Below are positions 48,273 to 59,840 of a stretch of 64,000 bases of DNA, piece by piece. The position numbers and the translations under genes were made by a program. Positions within the stretch are counted from its first letter, which is position 1. Each line of letters begins with the position of its first letter. The stretch is from Phlebiopsis flavidoalba. Its lineage: Eukaryota; Basidiomycota; Agaricomycetes; Polyporales; Phanerochaetaceae. The DNA lies in the NCBI GenBank assembly GCA_035772785.1, contig JAOCPU010000014.1, positions 372,001 to 436,000 of the forward strand, given 5' to 3'. The notes beneath the pieces were generated by a model. That model was not told where the DNA came from and searched no databases. It worked only from the letters and a program-made list of their open reading frames with translations.

Positions 48273-50309
48273 TTAGAATATATTATGATTTATGGAAGTT
48301 ACGCCACCCTGAGAGGACGAAGGTGACCCCGAGGAGGATGGGACCACCATGGGTGTACTAGTAGTCGTTGTGTATGGAACTCGACGAGGGCGGAGAACTT
48401 TCTGGGGACTTGAAGACTGTATGGTCACTCGCAGTCGATTGAAGCGTGTTCGTGGAGAGCGAAGAGGGTCGCTCTGTAGATGAAGCCGGTATCGAAGTAG
48501 TAGATGTGGCTCCGACAGACGTGGATGTTGGTGCATGAGATGTGGTGAGCGTAGTACTAGACGGATGCAGAAGTGACGATAGGGCCTGTTGTTCCACTCG
48601 AGATTGAAGATACTGCGGTAGATGTGCGGACAAGGAGGACGTTGCGGAGCTCGGCTGAGACGGCAGGCCTTCATCGCCGCCAAGCACCTGTGATACGAAT
48701 TGCACCATTTCATTGAAGGACTCTGGGGGCGGACAGATGGGCATTCATGAATGTGGCAGTGACCGGTGTCCTCGACGATCGATAAGGAAAAGTTTCGGGT
48801 CCGTGGATAAAAGTCTTGCACGCTGGCGGAATGGTTTCGTGCGGGACTGCATTTGTCCGGAGGTACGTTATGAACAGTGACATACCTGCGACAGTAGGGT
48901 AGATCCTCGGCACCGATGACCTAAGAGATCTGTTGGCCCGGACATGACTAATCACTGGCCAAATCCGACCTCACTACGTGCACAGGCCCTGTAAAATTGG
49001 TGGCATTTCGTTACAGTTTGATGAGCATATCCTGAGTGAACAGAACGCTCGCTGCCACAGGTTGCGTAGTCTCAAATGTGTGCTCGAGAGCTGAATCTTC
49101 GAAATTGGATCCAGCGTATGCGAAATAGCAGAACTGATTCGATGCAGTCTATCATTGATTGAGTAAGTAGTTCATTTGATACAGATATGGGATAGAATAA
49201 CAAGCAATGAACATACATTTGTGTTCAGAGATAAGCATTTGAGAATTTTGGGGCGCAAAACGACTCGGAGCGGCTGCTGTGGCGGGTGCGTATCCGCCCG
49301 CAGATACGAATGCATTCATTCCCGGGGGCTAAATTATACTTTGAGCTTCAAGCACGAGTCAATCAAAATTTATCAGGTGATACCTGTACGGAGAAAATCC
49401 TTGAAGCAAGACAGCGTCGAGTAAGTCGGGATAATTTGAGGTCAAAGCCTGCAGCTGCGCGGCCGCCGTATCCGTGTCCGACTCCGACCACTTTCGTGAA
49501 ATTGAGGCCTTCAAAATGATCAAAACGAAGGAAGTTTGCGAATTGAGTGGCAATCTCAAGCTCCGTGGCTGCTTGAACCTCCCTAACATCATGTCAAGTC
49601 TGGTTCGAAAAGGGCAGAATGCTGATAGCTGATACGCACTCAATATACAGCTACGGGATGCTCGGATAGGCCCGTCCCCCAAGACCGCGGTCGTACCGAA
49701 ATGTCGTCAGGCCTGCGGCAGCAGCGGCACTCACGTAGCTGTAATTGTCAGACTTGCCGTCCAAGGAAAAGTCCCAATAGACTCGAATCAAAAACCGAGA
49801 CCGTGAAACGAGTAGCTGAACCCCGGGATGGTCGCATTGGTCTTCGGGACGCATAGTGTGTGCCTGTCAGGTTGTGAATAAGTCTCAATACTTCCAAAAC
49901 TTTCATTGGTGTATTCAGAGTCGAGCTCCTTGGCGATCGAGCACAAAACGTTGCAGATGCTTCGTGAGTGCCACCTTCGCTCAAAAATGGAGTGGAGCTC
50001 GATGACATGGTCCACACACGGTCTCACCTGAGTTTCGTTCTCTCTTGAAGCTTTGGGAACTTCATATTGGAGCCTCCCCGGTGATGATGATGCGGTAATT
50101 CTTGCGGGGTACAGTCGGCATTCGAGGGGCCAAGGCGCGGAGAGTACCCTGCGGGCCAATCTGTGGACTTTTCCGATGCCGACCGGCCCGGACATCCAGA
50201 GCTTGACATTGGCTTCGGGGGTGGGAAATATATAACCGCCGCCGAAGCAGACGAAATTTTGTTTTTTTTTAATAAAGCTAGGAAGCAGATTGATAGCGGC
50301 CAGCGCCAT
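48273..50309 (-). CDS. Secreted alpha/beta-hydrolase-like protein, copy C, nucleophile lost, Ser/Thr-rich tail
   Basis: Start at 50309 (MALAAINLLPSF, weak signal peptide), then a segment aligning with copy B (GPSNADCTPQE). Next are HTLCVPKTNATIPGF with VQLLVHGLGFDSSYWDFSLDG, NYSYVSAAAAAGLTTFRYDRG, ELEIATQFANFLRFDHFEG, and NFTKVVGVGHGYGG (49465-49479 encodes GHGYG). Here the catalytic Ser of the GHSYG elbow in copies A and B is Gly, a change needing two substitutions, so not a simple indel error. YPDLLDAVLLQGFSPYR follows. The C-terminal blocks include CKTFYPRTRNFSLSIVEDTGH (near 48810-48760), followed by a long Ser/Thr-rich tail (48700-48280) absent from copies A and B. It may be a non-catalytic, glycosylated wall or surface form. 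Confidence 0.7.
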
Positions 50310-51808
50310 TGTCGATATGAGTGCTCTGAAAGTGCTTCAAAGACTGCAGCCAAGTCTTATATGTGCGAGAATACAAACCATCTCACAATACAATAGCCAC
50401 GAGGGATAGCGCCACACTTCATGATAAGGCCTAAGGATTGGACAAAGCACAAGCTTGACAGCCTTGTTTTAAGTAACCGCGCGTGGATATAAGTCCAGCG
50501 ACTCACGAAGGTGGTACTCTCTCGACGATATGTCGCGAACCTAGTTTACATTCGGGTTCAGATATGCAGGTAGCGGAGCATAGAGTTCTGAAGGGGGGTG
50601 CTAATGATGTCAAGGGAGCATAGCAAGTGGGGTTCCTCATCTTCGATCTTTAGGTTAGACACATCGAACAGATGTTACGGCCACGAGACTGCGAAACAAA
50701 ACCTTGAATTTGTTACGAACGTTGAAGATGCACTGTGGTCGGCGCGTGATTGACTGACAACAGGAACGACGTGAGTGGATGCAGTTAGTAGGTGTTAATG
50801 CATGGTTGAAACCGAGTACGAGAGTGAAGAGCGTGAGTGACCCGCTCCGGGTACCCAGGGCAAACGCTCTAAATCGAAAAGATGAGTTTGCCATCAAAGT
50901 TCTCAGTGTCTGGGTCTGTTGCGGAGTCGCCGGAGTGGTGACATGTGACATGTGATGTCTCTGTCACTGATTCCTAAGTCGCACCTCGCCATTCCTGAAT
51001 TTGTCCTGAATTCTCGGAAACCATCGACTTGCAGTCGAATAGTCCTAAGCACAAAACATCTTCACGGTAGGGGTGACCAGCCTGGACAGGAGCAGACAGG
51101 AGCATGGACCCGGACCGTTGGCGGGTGGGGGCCCGCGATTACTTCTCGAGATTAGATTAGATAAAACCCGTCCACATCAAGCGCTCAAGCTTCGCGCGCG
51201 GCACCCGCATTAATGGGCCTCACACTGGCATTTTTTACCTTTTACTTCGGCTTCACAAACTTCGAATAGGTCAGTATAGACGAACTTCGTGCTTTTGCGG
51301 TTCGATTTGGTGCTACATCGAGCCCAACATGGAGTGGCCATAGCCCTCTTTTCACGTAGCGTCCCTTATTTCTTCCTGCGGAATCCATTCCGTCGAGATG
51401 ACGATGGCCTGCTCGTAGCTACTAACTTGAACGCGGAAATCTCTCCTTGATTGACGAATAGGTGTGTGGGCCCTCAAATTGCCGGAACGTCCTTTCCATC
51501 CCATTCAAAGGATCACCTGACAGTAAAAATCAGCTTCGAGTAGAACTCTTTTGGCAACTGCTACCCAATCGCCCGGTCTTATCGATTTCTGAACACACCG
51601 GCACCCCAGGCTCCTTGGTTCGAAGAAATTGCCATGTGCCTGGCCTTCAGTAGTGAGCACCGCCCGCAGCTTTAAAGGCGAGTTTTAGCCCTCATACCTC
51701 TCCAGTCGTCCCGCCACTTCGCGACTCTGTACGTTTTCCCCCCCCGATGTCAACTGATATCATTTACAAGATCTCATAGGACTCTAGTTGAAAATTCAAC
51801 ATCTGAGG
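50310..51808. other. Unassigned stretch
   Basis: Holds the promoter side of copy C and short frames (50655-50951 -, 51462-51653 +) without recognised motifs. Nothing firm is seen. Confidence 0.35.
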
Positions 51809-53313
51809 ATGCCCGCCACTGGTGCCGATCTCCCCCCGGAGCTATTCCCCCTTGTTCTCGAATATTTTATCCAGAGCGTAGACGACGGAAGAATATTACG
51901 GCTACCAAACGAGACAGACCAGCGCACTCGAGCCAGCGCTCTCGCCGCGCATGCAGTTTGACCTGCCTCTTTTGGGCCAAATATTGTCGGCGACAGATGT
52001 TCAACTATATAATCCTGCGCCATGCACGAAGTGTCCGTGCTTTCAGCTTTATTGTTGGGACAGCCCAGACCTCCCTAGACTCAGGCATCTCCGAGAATTT
52101 GTGTCCCTCTGGCGGATCTGTCATTCCAGCTACGAGCAAATTCCTTGGTTGCATGAAGCTCTCGCACTTGTAATGAGGCAACGGACACCACTGGACTCCC
52201 CCAAGGATAGGCAACGTGGATCTCATTCTCGCAAACTATGCCCATCAATCCTCGATCGAGACGAAAACCCTTCGTTCTGTCTTTCATTATCTCCCCCGCC
52301 CATTACCCATCAGCTCTCTATTTCTTCACAGTTTATATCTCAGTGATGCTGTGTTCAGGCATCCCGCAGATCTTTTCCGCCTATTGCACGGATTACCATG
52401 GATTTTACTCATTTGGGCTAAACAATACTACCTGGGAGATGGATCACGACGAGTCCCACCTGCATACCTTCCCTAGCCTCCCTCCACTCTTTACTGTTTG
52501 AAATTCAGAGTTCCACAGGGAATCGGAAAGAAATGGACCGCGGGCTTTACTGGATTCTGCAAGCTATCATGACCACTCCCCGCCGATCTCGACGTCCACC
52601 CACACACCCACTGAGAGCCATGATTCCACCGACAGTTGCTGCCAGCCCTGCGATCCTGTCGAGGTATCCGTTATCCACGAAGTAGCGTGCAGGTCCTTTT
52701 TCCAGCCATGATGATGGAAAATCCAACTGGATCAGATGGCCGAGAGCTGGCATGGCAAACGGAGTACGAGTGGTGGCAAACGCCAATGAAAGGAAGTAAG
52801 TCAAGCAAAAAAGGGATCCAGATAGCGTTTGGGTGCTAATTAAGTATATGGCAGATCTAAATATCTTCGGAAGAACTCCTCGTGAGAATCATGCGGGACC
52901 ATACTATGCTCCGAATATGAAGTTCGTCCCATGGGGATCCCGCCCTGGGAGAATCCGCAGCTTGGGGCTCCAGCAAAACACGCCTCCTCGCGTGGTCGAG
53001 GTGGAGATGAGTTTTACGCCCTTAATCAAACGTGACCTCCGTCTAAAGATGTTGAGCTCGCGGGACTTATGGAAGACTGTGCTTCATAAACTCATCAGAC
53101 GAGTTCATGTGTCTTCGTGAGGTAACTATAAAGTTTCCGAGCGTGGAGGAATGCGACGCCACGATCGACATGCATCTTTCCATTTTAAATGAGTGCAGTA
53201 CAATCACAACCGAGATTTCACTAGAACGAGTAAAGCCAATCAAGTTCCGTTATCAGTATCGGCGGAGTTGGGGCTCCCGGCCTTACGAACGAAGTTTTTC
53301 CATACCCGATTGA
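51809..53313 (+). CDS. F-box-like / leucine-rich protein, frameshifted
   Basis: Typical agaricomycete F-box-like protein, a presumed substrate-recognition subunit of SCF ubiquitin ligases. The start at 51809 gives MPATGADLPPELFPLVLEYF, the F-box-like motif. After a frame change comes CSLTCLFWAKYCRRQMFNYIIL (near 51950-52020) and then RAFSFIVG. Leu-rich segments follow, including LRSVFHYLP, LFLHSLYLSDAVFRHPADLFRLLHGLP (52320-52400), PRVVEVEMSFTPLIKRDLRL (52985-53045) and a closing VTIKFPSVEECDATIDMHLSILNECS (53120-53195). The stop is at 53311-53313. At least four frame changes occur. Such proteins are numerous in these fungi, so no specific target can be named. Confidence 0.6.
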
Positions 53314-56300
53314 ATACAATTGCTTACTTGATGTCTGGACTACACCGATTGTTAGGATTGGGAAGGAAATAGGAAGTGACAAAAGGCCATCGTGAGCACT
53401 TTGACAGCGATTCCATGGCGCTTTAGAATGAATGACTGCACCGTCGCTGAAGGTGTTGTTATGAGTGTGATACAATTGTCAAGGAGGTGAGAACACAGCT
53501 ACTCACCCGCAGCACGGGATCAACAAAGTGGGAACGCCACTCCTTCGGCAATTGTTGCTAGAACGTTGTCCGCCGAAAGAGTGCATGCTAAAGGAACACT
53601 ATTGATCAAATAGTTTTGAATCTTGGGGTTCAAAGACTTGAGAAGTATGTGGAACCATCTTGAAACCTTGCATATGCGGTAACACCACCGCACTGAGCTT
53701 GTGAGGTCGAGGTGTTGCGTTTTGTACTCGAAGGATCGGATCCAATCCAATTGCACCCGCCCGAGCCCAAAGGAATGCTTTCTTGTGATTATGTGACTTT
53801 GCGCTGGGAGCTGTAAGTGATTACACGACCCCAGCGCCCTGCGGCGCGAGAGGTCAAATAGGTCCATAACCACCACTATTGGCGTTGTCTGATGCCTGAA
53901 TTGCCAGCGCTATACCTCCAGAGTCCTCCACATTGATGACCCTAACAAGTATGCATCTGAGGTGCTTGTGTTTTGAAGGCTTCTCCTCGACCGACAAATG
54001 CGATTTGTCCTGTCTGACATCCCTCCACAGATGATACGCTGATTCGCAGCGGCCTGTGACATCGCGATCAAGTTCATCGGATACTGGACTTTGAGAGATC
54101 GGTGGAGCATGTCCAAAGCAAAAAAAAACAAAACAACCAAATAACAACAAAAGAATCCATTTATAGGTATGGCAATAAATAGCCGTATACGCATGACCAG
54201 ACATGGACCGTTTGGTGTGCTACGAGTGGTTTCAGAAGCGGTATTGAGCAAGGGGAGGTGCGAGAAAACCACTCACCACAACTACCCTGTTGTTCATCGG
54301 GCCTCGTCGGACCTCAACGTCAGTCCTGATATACGACGCTCGCCACAACGGGCACCTTGAATTCGGAAAACAAGTGCTCTCTCGAGGGGGCAACATCACA
54401 CTCGGAGATGTTTTGTCGCTTGTTTCTGGGAAGAGTAACAGAGGTCAAATGAGGCATGTGGCGAGAGGAGCGAGGGACTTCAATGACTATCAGCCTCGCT
54501 CACTGAGAGTCGAGCTGAAGCTACGTCCGCGGAGATCGTGTTTTGCTGGGAGGAGCACAGGAGACTCCTGAGTATTGAGGGCCTTGTATTCTGCGGCTAG
54601 CTCGATGAAAGGCTCCTGGTTGGTCGCGTATTTATGAGCGCGACCCGAGGTGACTCACGAATCGTGCTTCGAGACCCCGCACGTTTTCACAAGGGAAAAA
54701 CGTCCTTATTATGAAGAATGTTGGTCGTGTGCGTTGCGAAAACTTCCCTCGGAAATATTTCGTGATGTTAGCATCGTCGGCGTACGTGACACTCTTCTAA
54801 AATACTGTCGACCACAGGCTATGTGTTCGGTGCCCGGCCCTTATTTGTTGTTTGGCGAAGGCTACTTCACAGAGCTAGAAGTCCAAAATTTTACATGACT
54901 GGGTCATCAGCCAGAGTTTTTGGGTGAGGGGTCGCTTTCCGGGGGGGCAGCCTGAGGAATGACACATGGATCGTTGACAAGAATAGACTGTTATTTATCC
55001 CTTAGGGTGCGAGGACAGGAAATCATTTACTTCACCTAGATACATTTAGATGCGACTGCGCGCCTTATGTAACTTATCTATATCTTCGTGACCGATAGTA
55101 AGTCTTTGGCTTCAGACAGCTCCGCCATAATAAGGACTCAACGTAGCTCGCTGGTGCCACGACCAAATCTCACCGTCCCTTCATCACCATCCGTGTCTAG
55201 ACCGCGCACCGGTTCCAGCAAAAGAGGAGACCTTACTCACAGAGAGCAATGCAGGGTTCTAAGCGCATTGAAAGCTTCAGCTGATTGCGAGATGTGCGAC
55301 ATCGTCCGCATAAAACCCTGAAGCATTACCCATCCAGTCTCGGCGTCAAAAATTCGCGAAAGACGACAAGTTCACTACCTAATGTCAACTATTTTAAAAG
55401 TGTCTTTTCATGTTAGGCGTGTTTGTGGGTTGTGTTTGACGTATATCGCTGGAGAATCAGAGTGCTATTGTGCTGAATCGGCGATACAGACTTTGTCCGA
55501 TGCCGTACTTGAAGCTCTTGAGGTTACGCACGCTACGATACAGATACGGCGGCGGTTCTACAGAACAACTATTTCTGGAACGGTATCCCTTGTCCATAAA
55601 TACGTCGCGCGTAGATGTGTCCCATAAGGGCATAAGTTTCCCATCGGGTGATAAAGCCGGCCTCATACTTTGCTCTCGCGGGTGCCTTCGAAAGGCGCTA
55701 TCTGCGCGCAAGCTCGGGCGCAGTGCATGGATGATAGGGTGGCTGTTAGCATGCAGCGAATGAGGCGGCATGCAGAGCGGGGGGGGTGCAACATAGGTGC
55801 TGTAGTTGTCTATCGCTACCGGTTTTATCTTGCTTCTGTTCGTGGGTCCTCTCTTCGCGTGTGTCGGCCTCCGTTGGGCCTTTGGGTGGCCAATCCTTGG
55901 ACCGCCGAGACCGAGCTTCCTCTGTTCAACAAGAGTCAAAGGAATACTTTAGTTATTTCGTGAACTTGCAGGCAATAGCACTTGGCTGACTTATTCCCAC
56001 GTTGTCCAGAGCGCTGTTTGCACATGTTTTCAGGGGGTCCGGCGGGTCTCAACTGGTCACGTGCAGGGAAAGACATGCGACAGTTTTTGTCATGTGTCGG
56101 CACGATAAGTAATGGTCAAACGTCAAACAGAAGATCCTGAGACCGTGAACGCGACGGGCGGCCGTCGGGCGTGACTTAAACCGTTGACATGTGTGACCGA
56201 GTCGTGAGTCGTGACGCGCTCCGCGCGTCTGCAGTCCCCGGCCCGTCGGCCCCTCCTCCGACCTTTCCCCAACTGCGTTCACCGGTAATCATCTTGACGT

Positions 56301-57600
56301 TCGTCATGCTCTATTCTCTACTCTATTCAATTGATAGACTTCCTCGATCGCAATTGACAGAGTCATTACCTAGCTTTCATAATCTCCAAGCTGGGACTCA
56401 CTGTATTTCATGGGCGTAGGATTCAGGACGAATTCCTCCCGAAGGCAGACGGCGTTAACAGCGGGAAAGGGCTGTTAAGCTTACTCGCTCAAATGGAGGA
56501 TCCGGCGTACGGACATCCATGTTGGATCTTTCATTCCCGACTGCTTCACACGTTTTGACACTAGACCCAGCCACGTCCTCGTGTATCACGCGTGTATCAT
56601 GCGGGACATCTTCCCTCTCTCTCTGCTATCGTCGTCGTCGGTCGTGCAACAGAGCCGCAGCTCTTCAGCATGGCACAGCAGGCCCCAGGAGGTGATAAAC
56701 AACGCGCACAGGACCCCAGAGTAAGCGCTGTCATGATGGCTCTCTGTCACAGGGACTGAAACTGATGAAAATGCGATTGAACTCAGCATGCTCATTGACA
56801 GGGTCTTGAACTCGTCAATGGTCGAATCGCAGCCGGTAAGAGCCTTTAGGTCGAGTCGTCGTCCAAAGCAGTAGCTCACCGAAGAGCTCGTAGAACTCAA
56901 GTACTTGTAGACCAACGGAGCTTGCAGACGTGGAGAGCTTCTCGTTGATCTTTGGGATTCAAGACTACGATCCTATTCTAATATGGTAAGCGAATGCCTC
57001 TCTATGGACCGGTAACGCGGTGCTTTAATCACCCCTGTGGTGTTGGTCTGATGTTGACGTAGGGTCCCATACTGTTTGACTGACAGTATAGGTGATCTGC
57101 GCACTGCATCGCTGAAAGGCGAGTGGGTGCCGTGCGTCTCTAACTTGACCCGACCGAACTCCGTCGCCGGCTCGCACTGGCGACCTGTGGTTATATAACT
57201 GATGTCTTCGAGGCCCAGAGGCTGCTTTGTCACTTGCAGCGATCTCTCGCTATACTTCGAGGTTTGTTCTTCTTATCTCGTTTGGGACTTCGTCTGGTCT
57301 ACTCCGTCTCAGTCCCATTCTTTTGGCCGGTGATATAGCCATTACGTTCCGTGATATCATCTCACTTTCTTCGCCTGTACGTACCCTCCTCGCCCTCTTC
57401 TTCTGTGTGTTAATAAAAGGTGTACGGTGTTGCCAGGAGCAGTACACAAAATGTCGATGCGCGCTCGTGTCATGACGCGAGGCACACCCTCAGCTCCCAT
57501 CAATACCCCTCACAACATCCACGTTATGGAAAAATACACCCCCACCCACCCCCACCCCGTGTTTTTTTAAGAACTCTGTCATAGGGGGCATGAACAAGTT
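53314..57600. other. Weakly coding stretch, no firm gene
   Basis: Minus-strand frames 53876-53520 and 54204-53854 (with a hydrophobic segment near 54160-54095) may be one broken gene. Plus-strand frames at 54290-54571, 54650-54898 and 55088-55321, and pieces near 56560-56960 (ELVELKYLQTNGAC-like), are also possible exons. None shows a recognised domain. An 8-T run follows CACCC-rich sequence near 57540-57570. Confidence 0.3.
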
Positions 57601-57619
57601 CTCGACGCTAGAATTGGAC

Positions 57620-58260
57620 ATTGACGCCTCGTCGGGTGCGTACTTGTCAACGTCGATGATGTACTATCATTGAGGCTACAGCTGCTTTCAGACGTAGATC
57701 TCAAGACTTTGGACGAAATTCCTTTCGGCAGGCTAAAAATTCATAGGCTGACCATCAATCACCACTTCAGCAACAGCAACTCAGATGCTACTGCTCGTGT
57801 CTGGAGCTGCACACAAAATATCCTCATGAAGCTCACCAACCTCACAGGCCTCGCCTCAATATCATCCAGGAGCCTTTCCCGATGGAAATGCTTTACAACG
57901 GCGGCTGGAGAATCAGGGACATTATCGTCCATCTGAAACGCACACTAACGAAGTTAGATGCACATCTCTGTCTTCTCCTCAAAGAGAGCCAGATGAACCT
58001 CGTCCTGAGCCGGCCCCGCTGCGAGCGTCCCTACACTGACTCGGAGGCGCCTCGAATTTACAGAAATTTTCGCCGCACTTCGTGCCAATGATCTGGTCGA
58101 CGTGGTGTAAATATTTCAACCCGATTAAGCTGAATATTCTTGTTCGCGCAAGACGCAGGTCGTCATCGGTCGGTTTCGTTCCTACTATATATACTCTGGC
58201 GCCTCTTGTCACGGTGTTTGTCATGATCATATTGTAAGTTATTCATAGTAGTTCCTACAA
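57620..58260 (+). CDS. Possible leucine-rich fragment of a second F-box-like gene
   Basis: Reads LQLLSDVDLKTLDEIPFGRL, IHRLTINHHFSNSNSDATARVW and ILMKLTNLTGLASI, then MEMLYNGGWRIRDIIVHLKRTLTKLDAHL in another frame (57882-57980). The spaced Leu/Ile pattern resembles the C-terminal part of basidiomycete F-box-like proteins. No F-box start is found upstream. Low confidence. Confidence 0.35.
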
Positions 58261-58326
58261 GAAATTGTATTACGCAGGCACATGCTCGTCTCAACTAAAG
58301 CAAAAGTTCAAAAACGCTTCGTGCTG

Positions 58327-58781
58327 TCATCGAGTCAATCTGGGCTCGGCGACGTACGCATCACACATCGCAGCCACCAAGAGCGCATAATGTTGCTGCG
58401 TAATCCAGTGTATTTGTAGTCCTAGAATTAGGATGCTACTTGGCCACACCTCTTTGTGTGGCGATACGATGAAGTAAGCGATGAAGGAAAAGAGGGCGAT
58501 TTGAATATCGATGGGGACAGTACTTGGCAAGAGACTTGACGTTTTGGGGTAATGATAGCACAGTACATAGTTTACATCCATGAGTACAGACATCTCTGCG
58601 AACGACAGTGCGATCGTGTGTTGCCCTTCGCCGAAGGCTGCGAGCAATTAGTAGTATTCGCCGAACCCCCCCGCGTCCTCGCCCCAACCACCCTTGTCAC
58701 GAGGTCCAGATATTTCCATTCCTACCTTGCCTTTGCCACGGGCTTTTTCCGTCCTCCAAGCTCCTTGTACATCTCCCGCAT
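58327..58781 (-). CDS. Hypothetical protein with hydrophobic C-terminal half
   Basis: From 58781 the minus strand reads MREMYKELGGRKKPVAKA, then EWKYLDLVTRVVGARTRGG. A frame change leads into FAEMSVLMDVNYVLCYHYPK, a hydrophobic stretch VPIDIQIALFSFIAYFIVSPHKE, and ILILGLQIHWITQQHYALLVAAM. A basic N-terminus followed by one or two membrane-like segments suggests a small membrane protein. Family not recognised. Confidence 0.35.
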
Positions 58782-59840
58782 CTCATTCTTGTTGGGTTTT
58801 GTAGGTCTCTGTCTCTTTGCTTCCACTTCTCCTCACGAACTTCTCGGTGGTGTTTGATAGCCAGAAGACACGGGAGTGAGTGTGGGGGGACGAGAGTATG
58901 AGACAGGAGACCGCTCCCGTTCGGCTACGATCTTTAGGTACGTCGTACGCCAGTTCTGTTTCGACTCGCGCTTCGACCACTTCCCTGGAGGGAGAGTGTC
59001 GTCGTGGAAGTTATCTCTTCGATAGTGCTGGAACCATACTAGGCCAGAATAAGAATTCGTGGAGACTTAGGGCGTAGGGTTACACACCATAGTTTATAGT
59101 CTGGCTTTTTGACCATTTACGAGACACCCTTGCGCACTTTGCAAGCTCCTTGGTAGATAGAACTCACAAAAATGCGTTGAGAAATCTCGGTGGGGAATAC
59201 TTTAAGTGGGTCGGTCGATGATGGCGACCTTGGAGCGGAGATGACATCTGTAATGCTGTCTTCAACGCCCATCCGACTGGGTGATGTTTGCCGAGACGCA
59301 GGTCGTGACGATGGTCTGGAGCCCGCCCTTGAGCGAGCAGGGGTTCCGGGTAGGGAGACCTGCAGATTAATCAGCGAGGTTGCGGCAGAGTAGATTGGAG
59401 GTCACTTACGACATCGACAAGCTCGTCTTCACTGCCATCCTCTATGTGCGTTGCGCGCGAGGGTCTTGTCTAGGTGATCTAAAGTCTGAGTGCGCAGTAC
59501 GTCCTGTAAGAGACTCATGTTTGCGAGGGGGATGCAAGAAATTAAGGATAGGATGGATGTGGAGGAGCGACTCAAATGGCCGACTTTTGTAAGGCCGTCG
59601 CCGCGTCTCCCGTGATGTCATTCCCGCGGCCTCGGGCGTCTCTTTCCCCGCATTTTGATCTTATTGCCCCTTTTCGGTGGGCCTCGTTCGCTCTCGCTCG
59701 TGATTCGTCGAGCCTCAAAACTCGATCATTCTCGTCTTTGCCTTCGTTCTTTCTCGACACTCGGATCTTCAGCAGCTCAGCTCTACAAAAACTGCTTTAC
59801 TCGATATACGCACGCGCTTCAGCTGCCGTTTAGCTACCCC

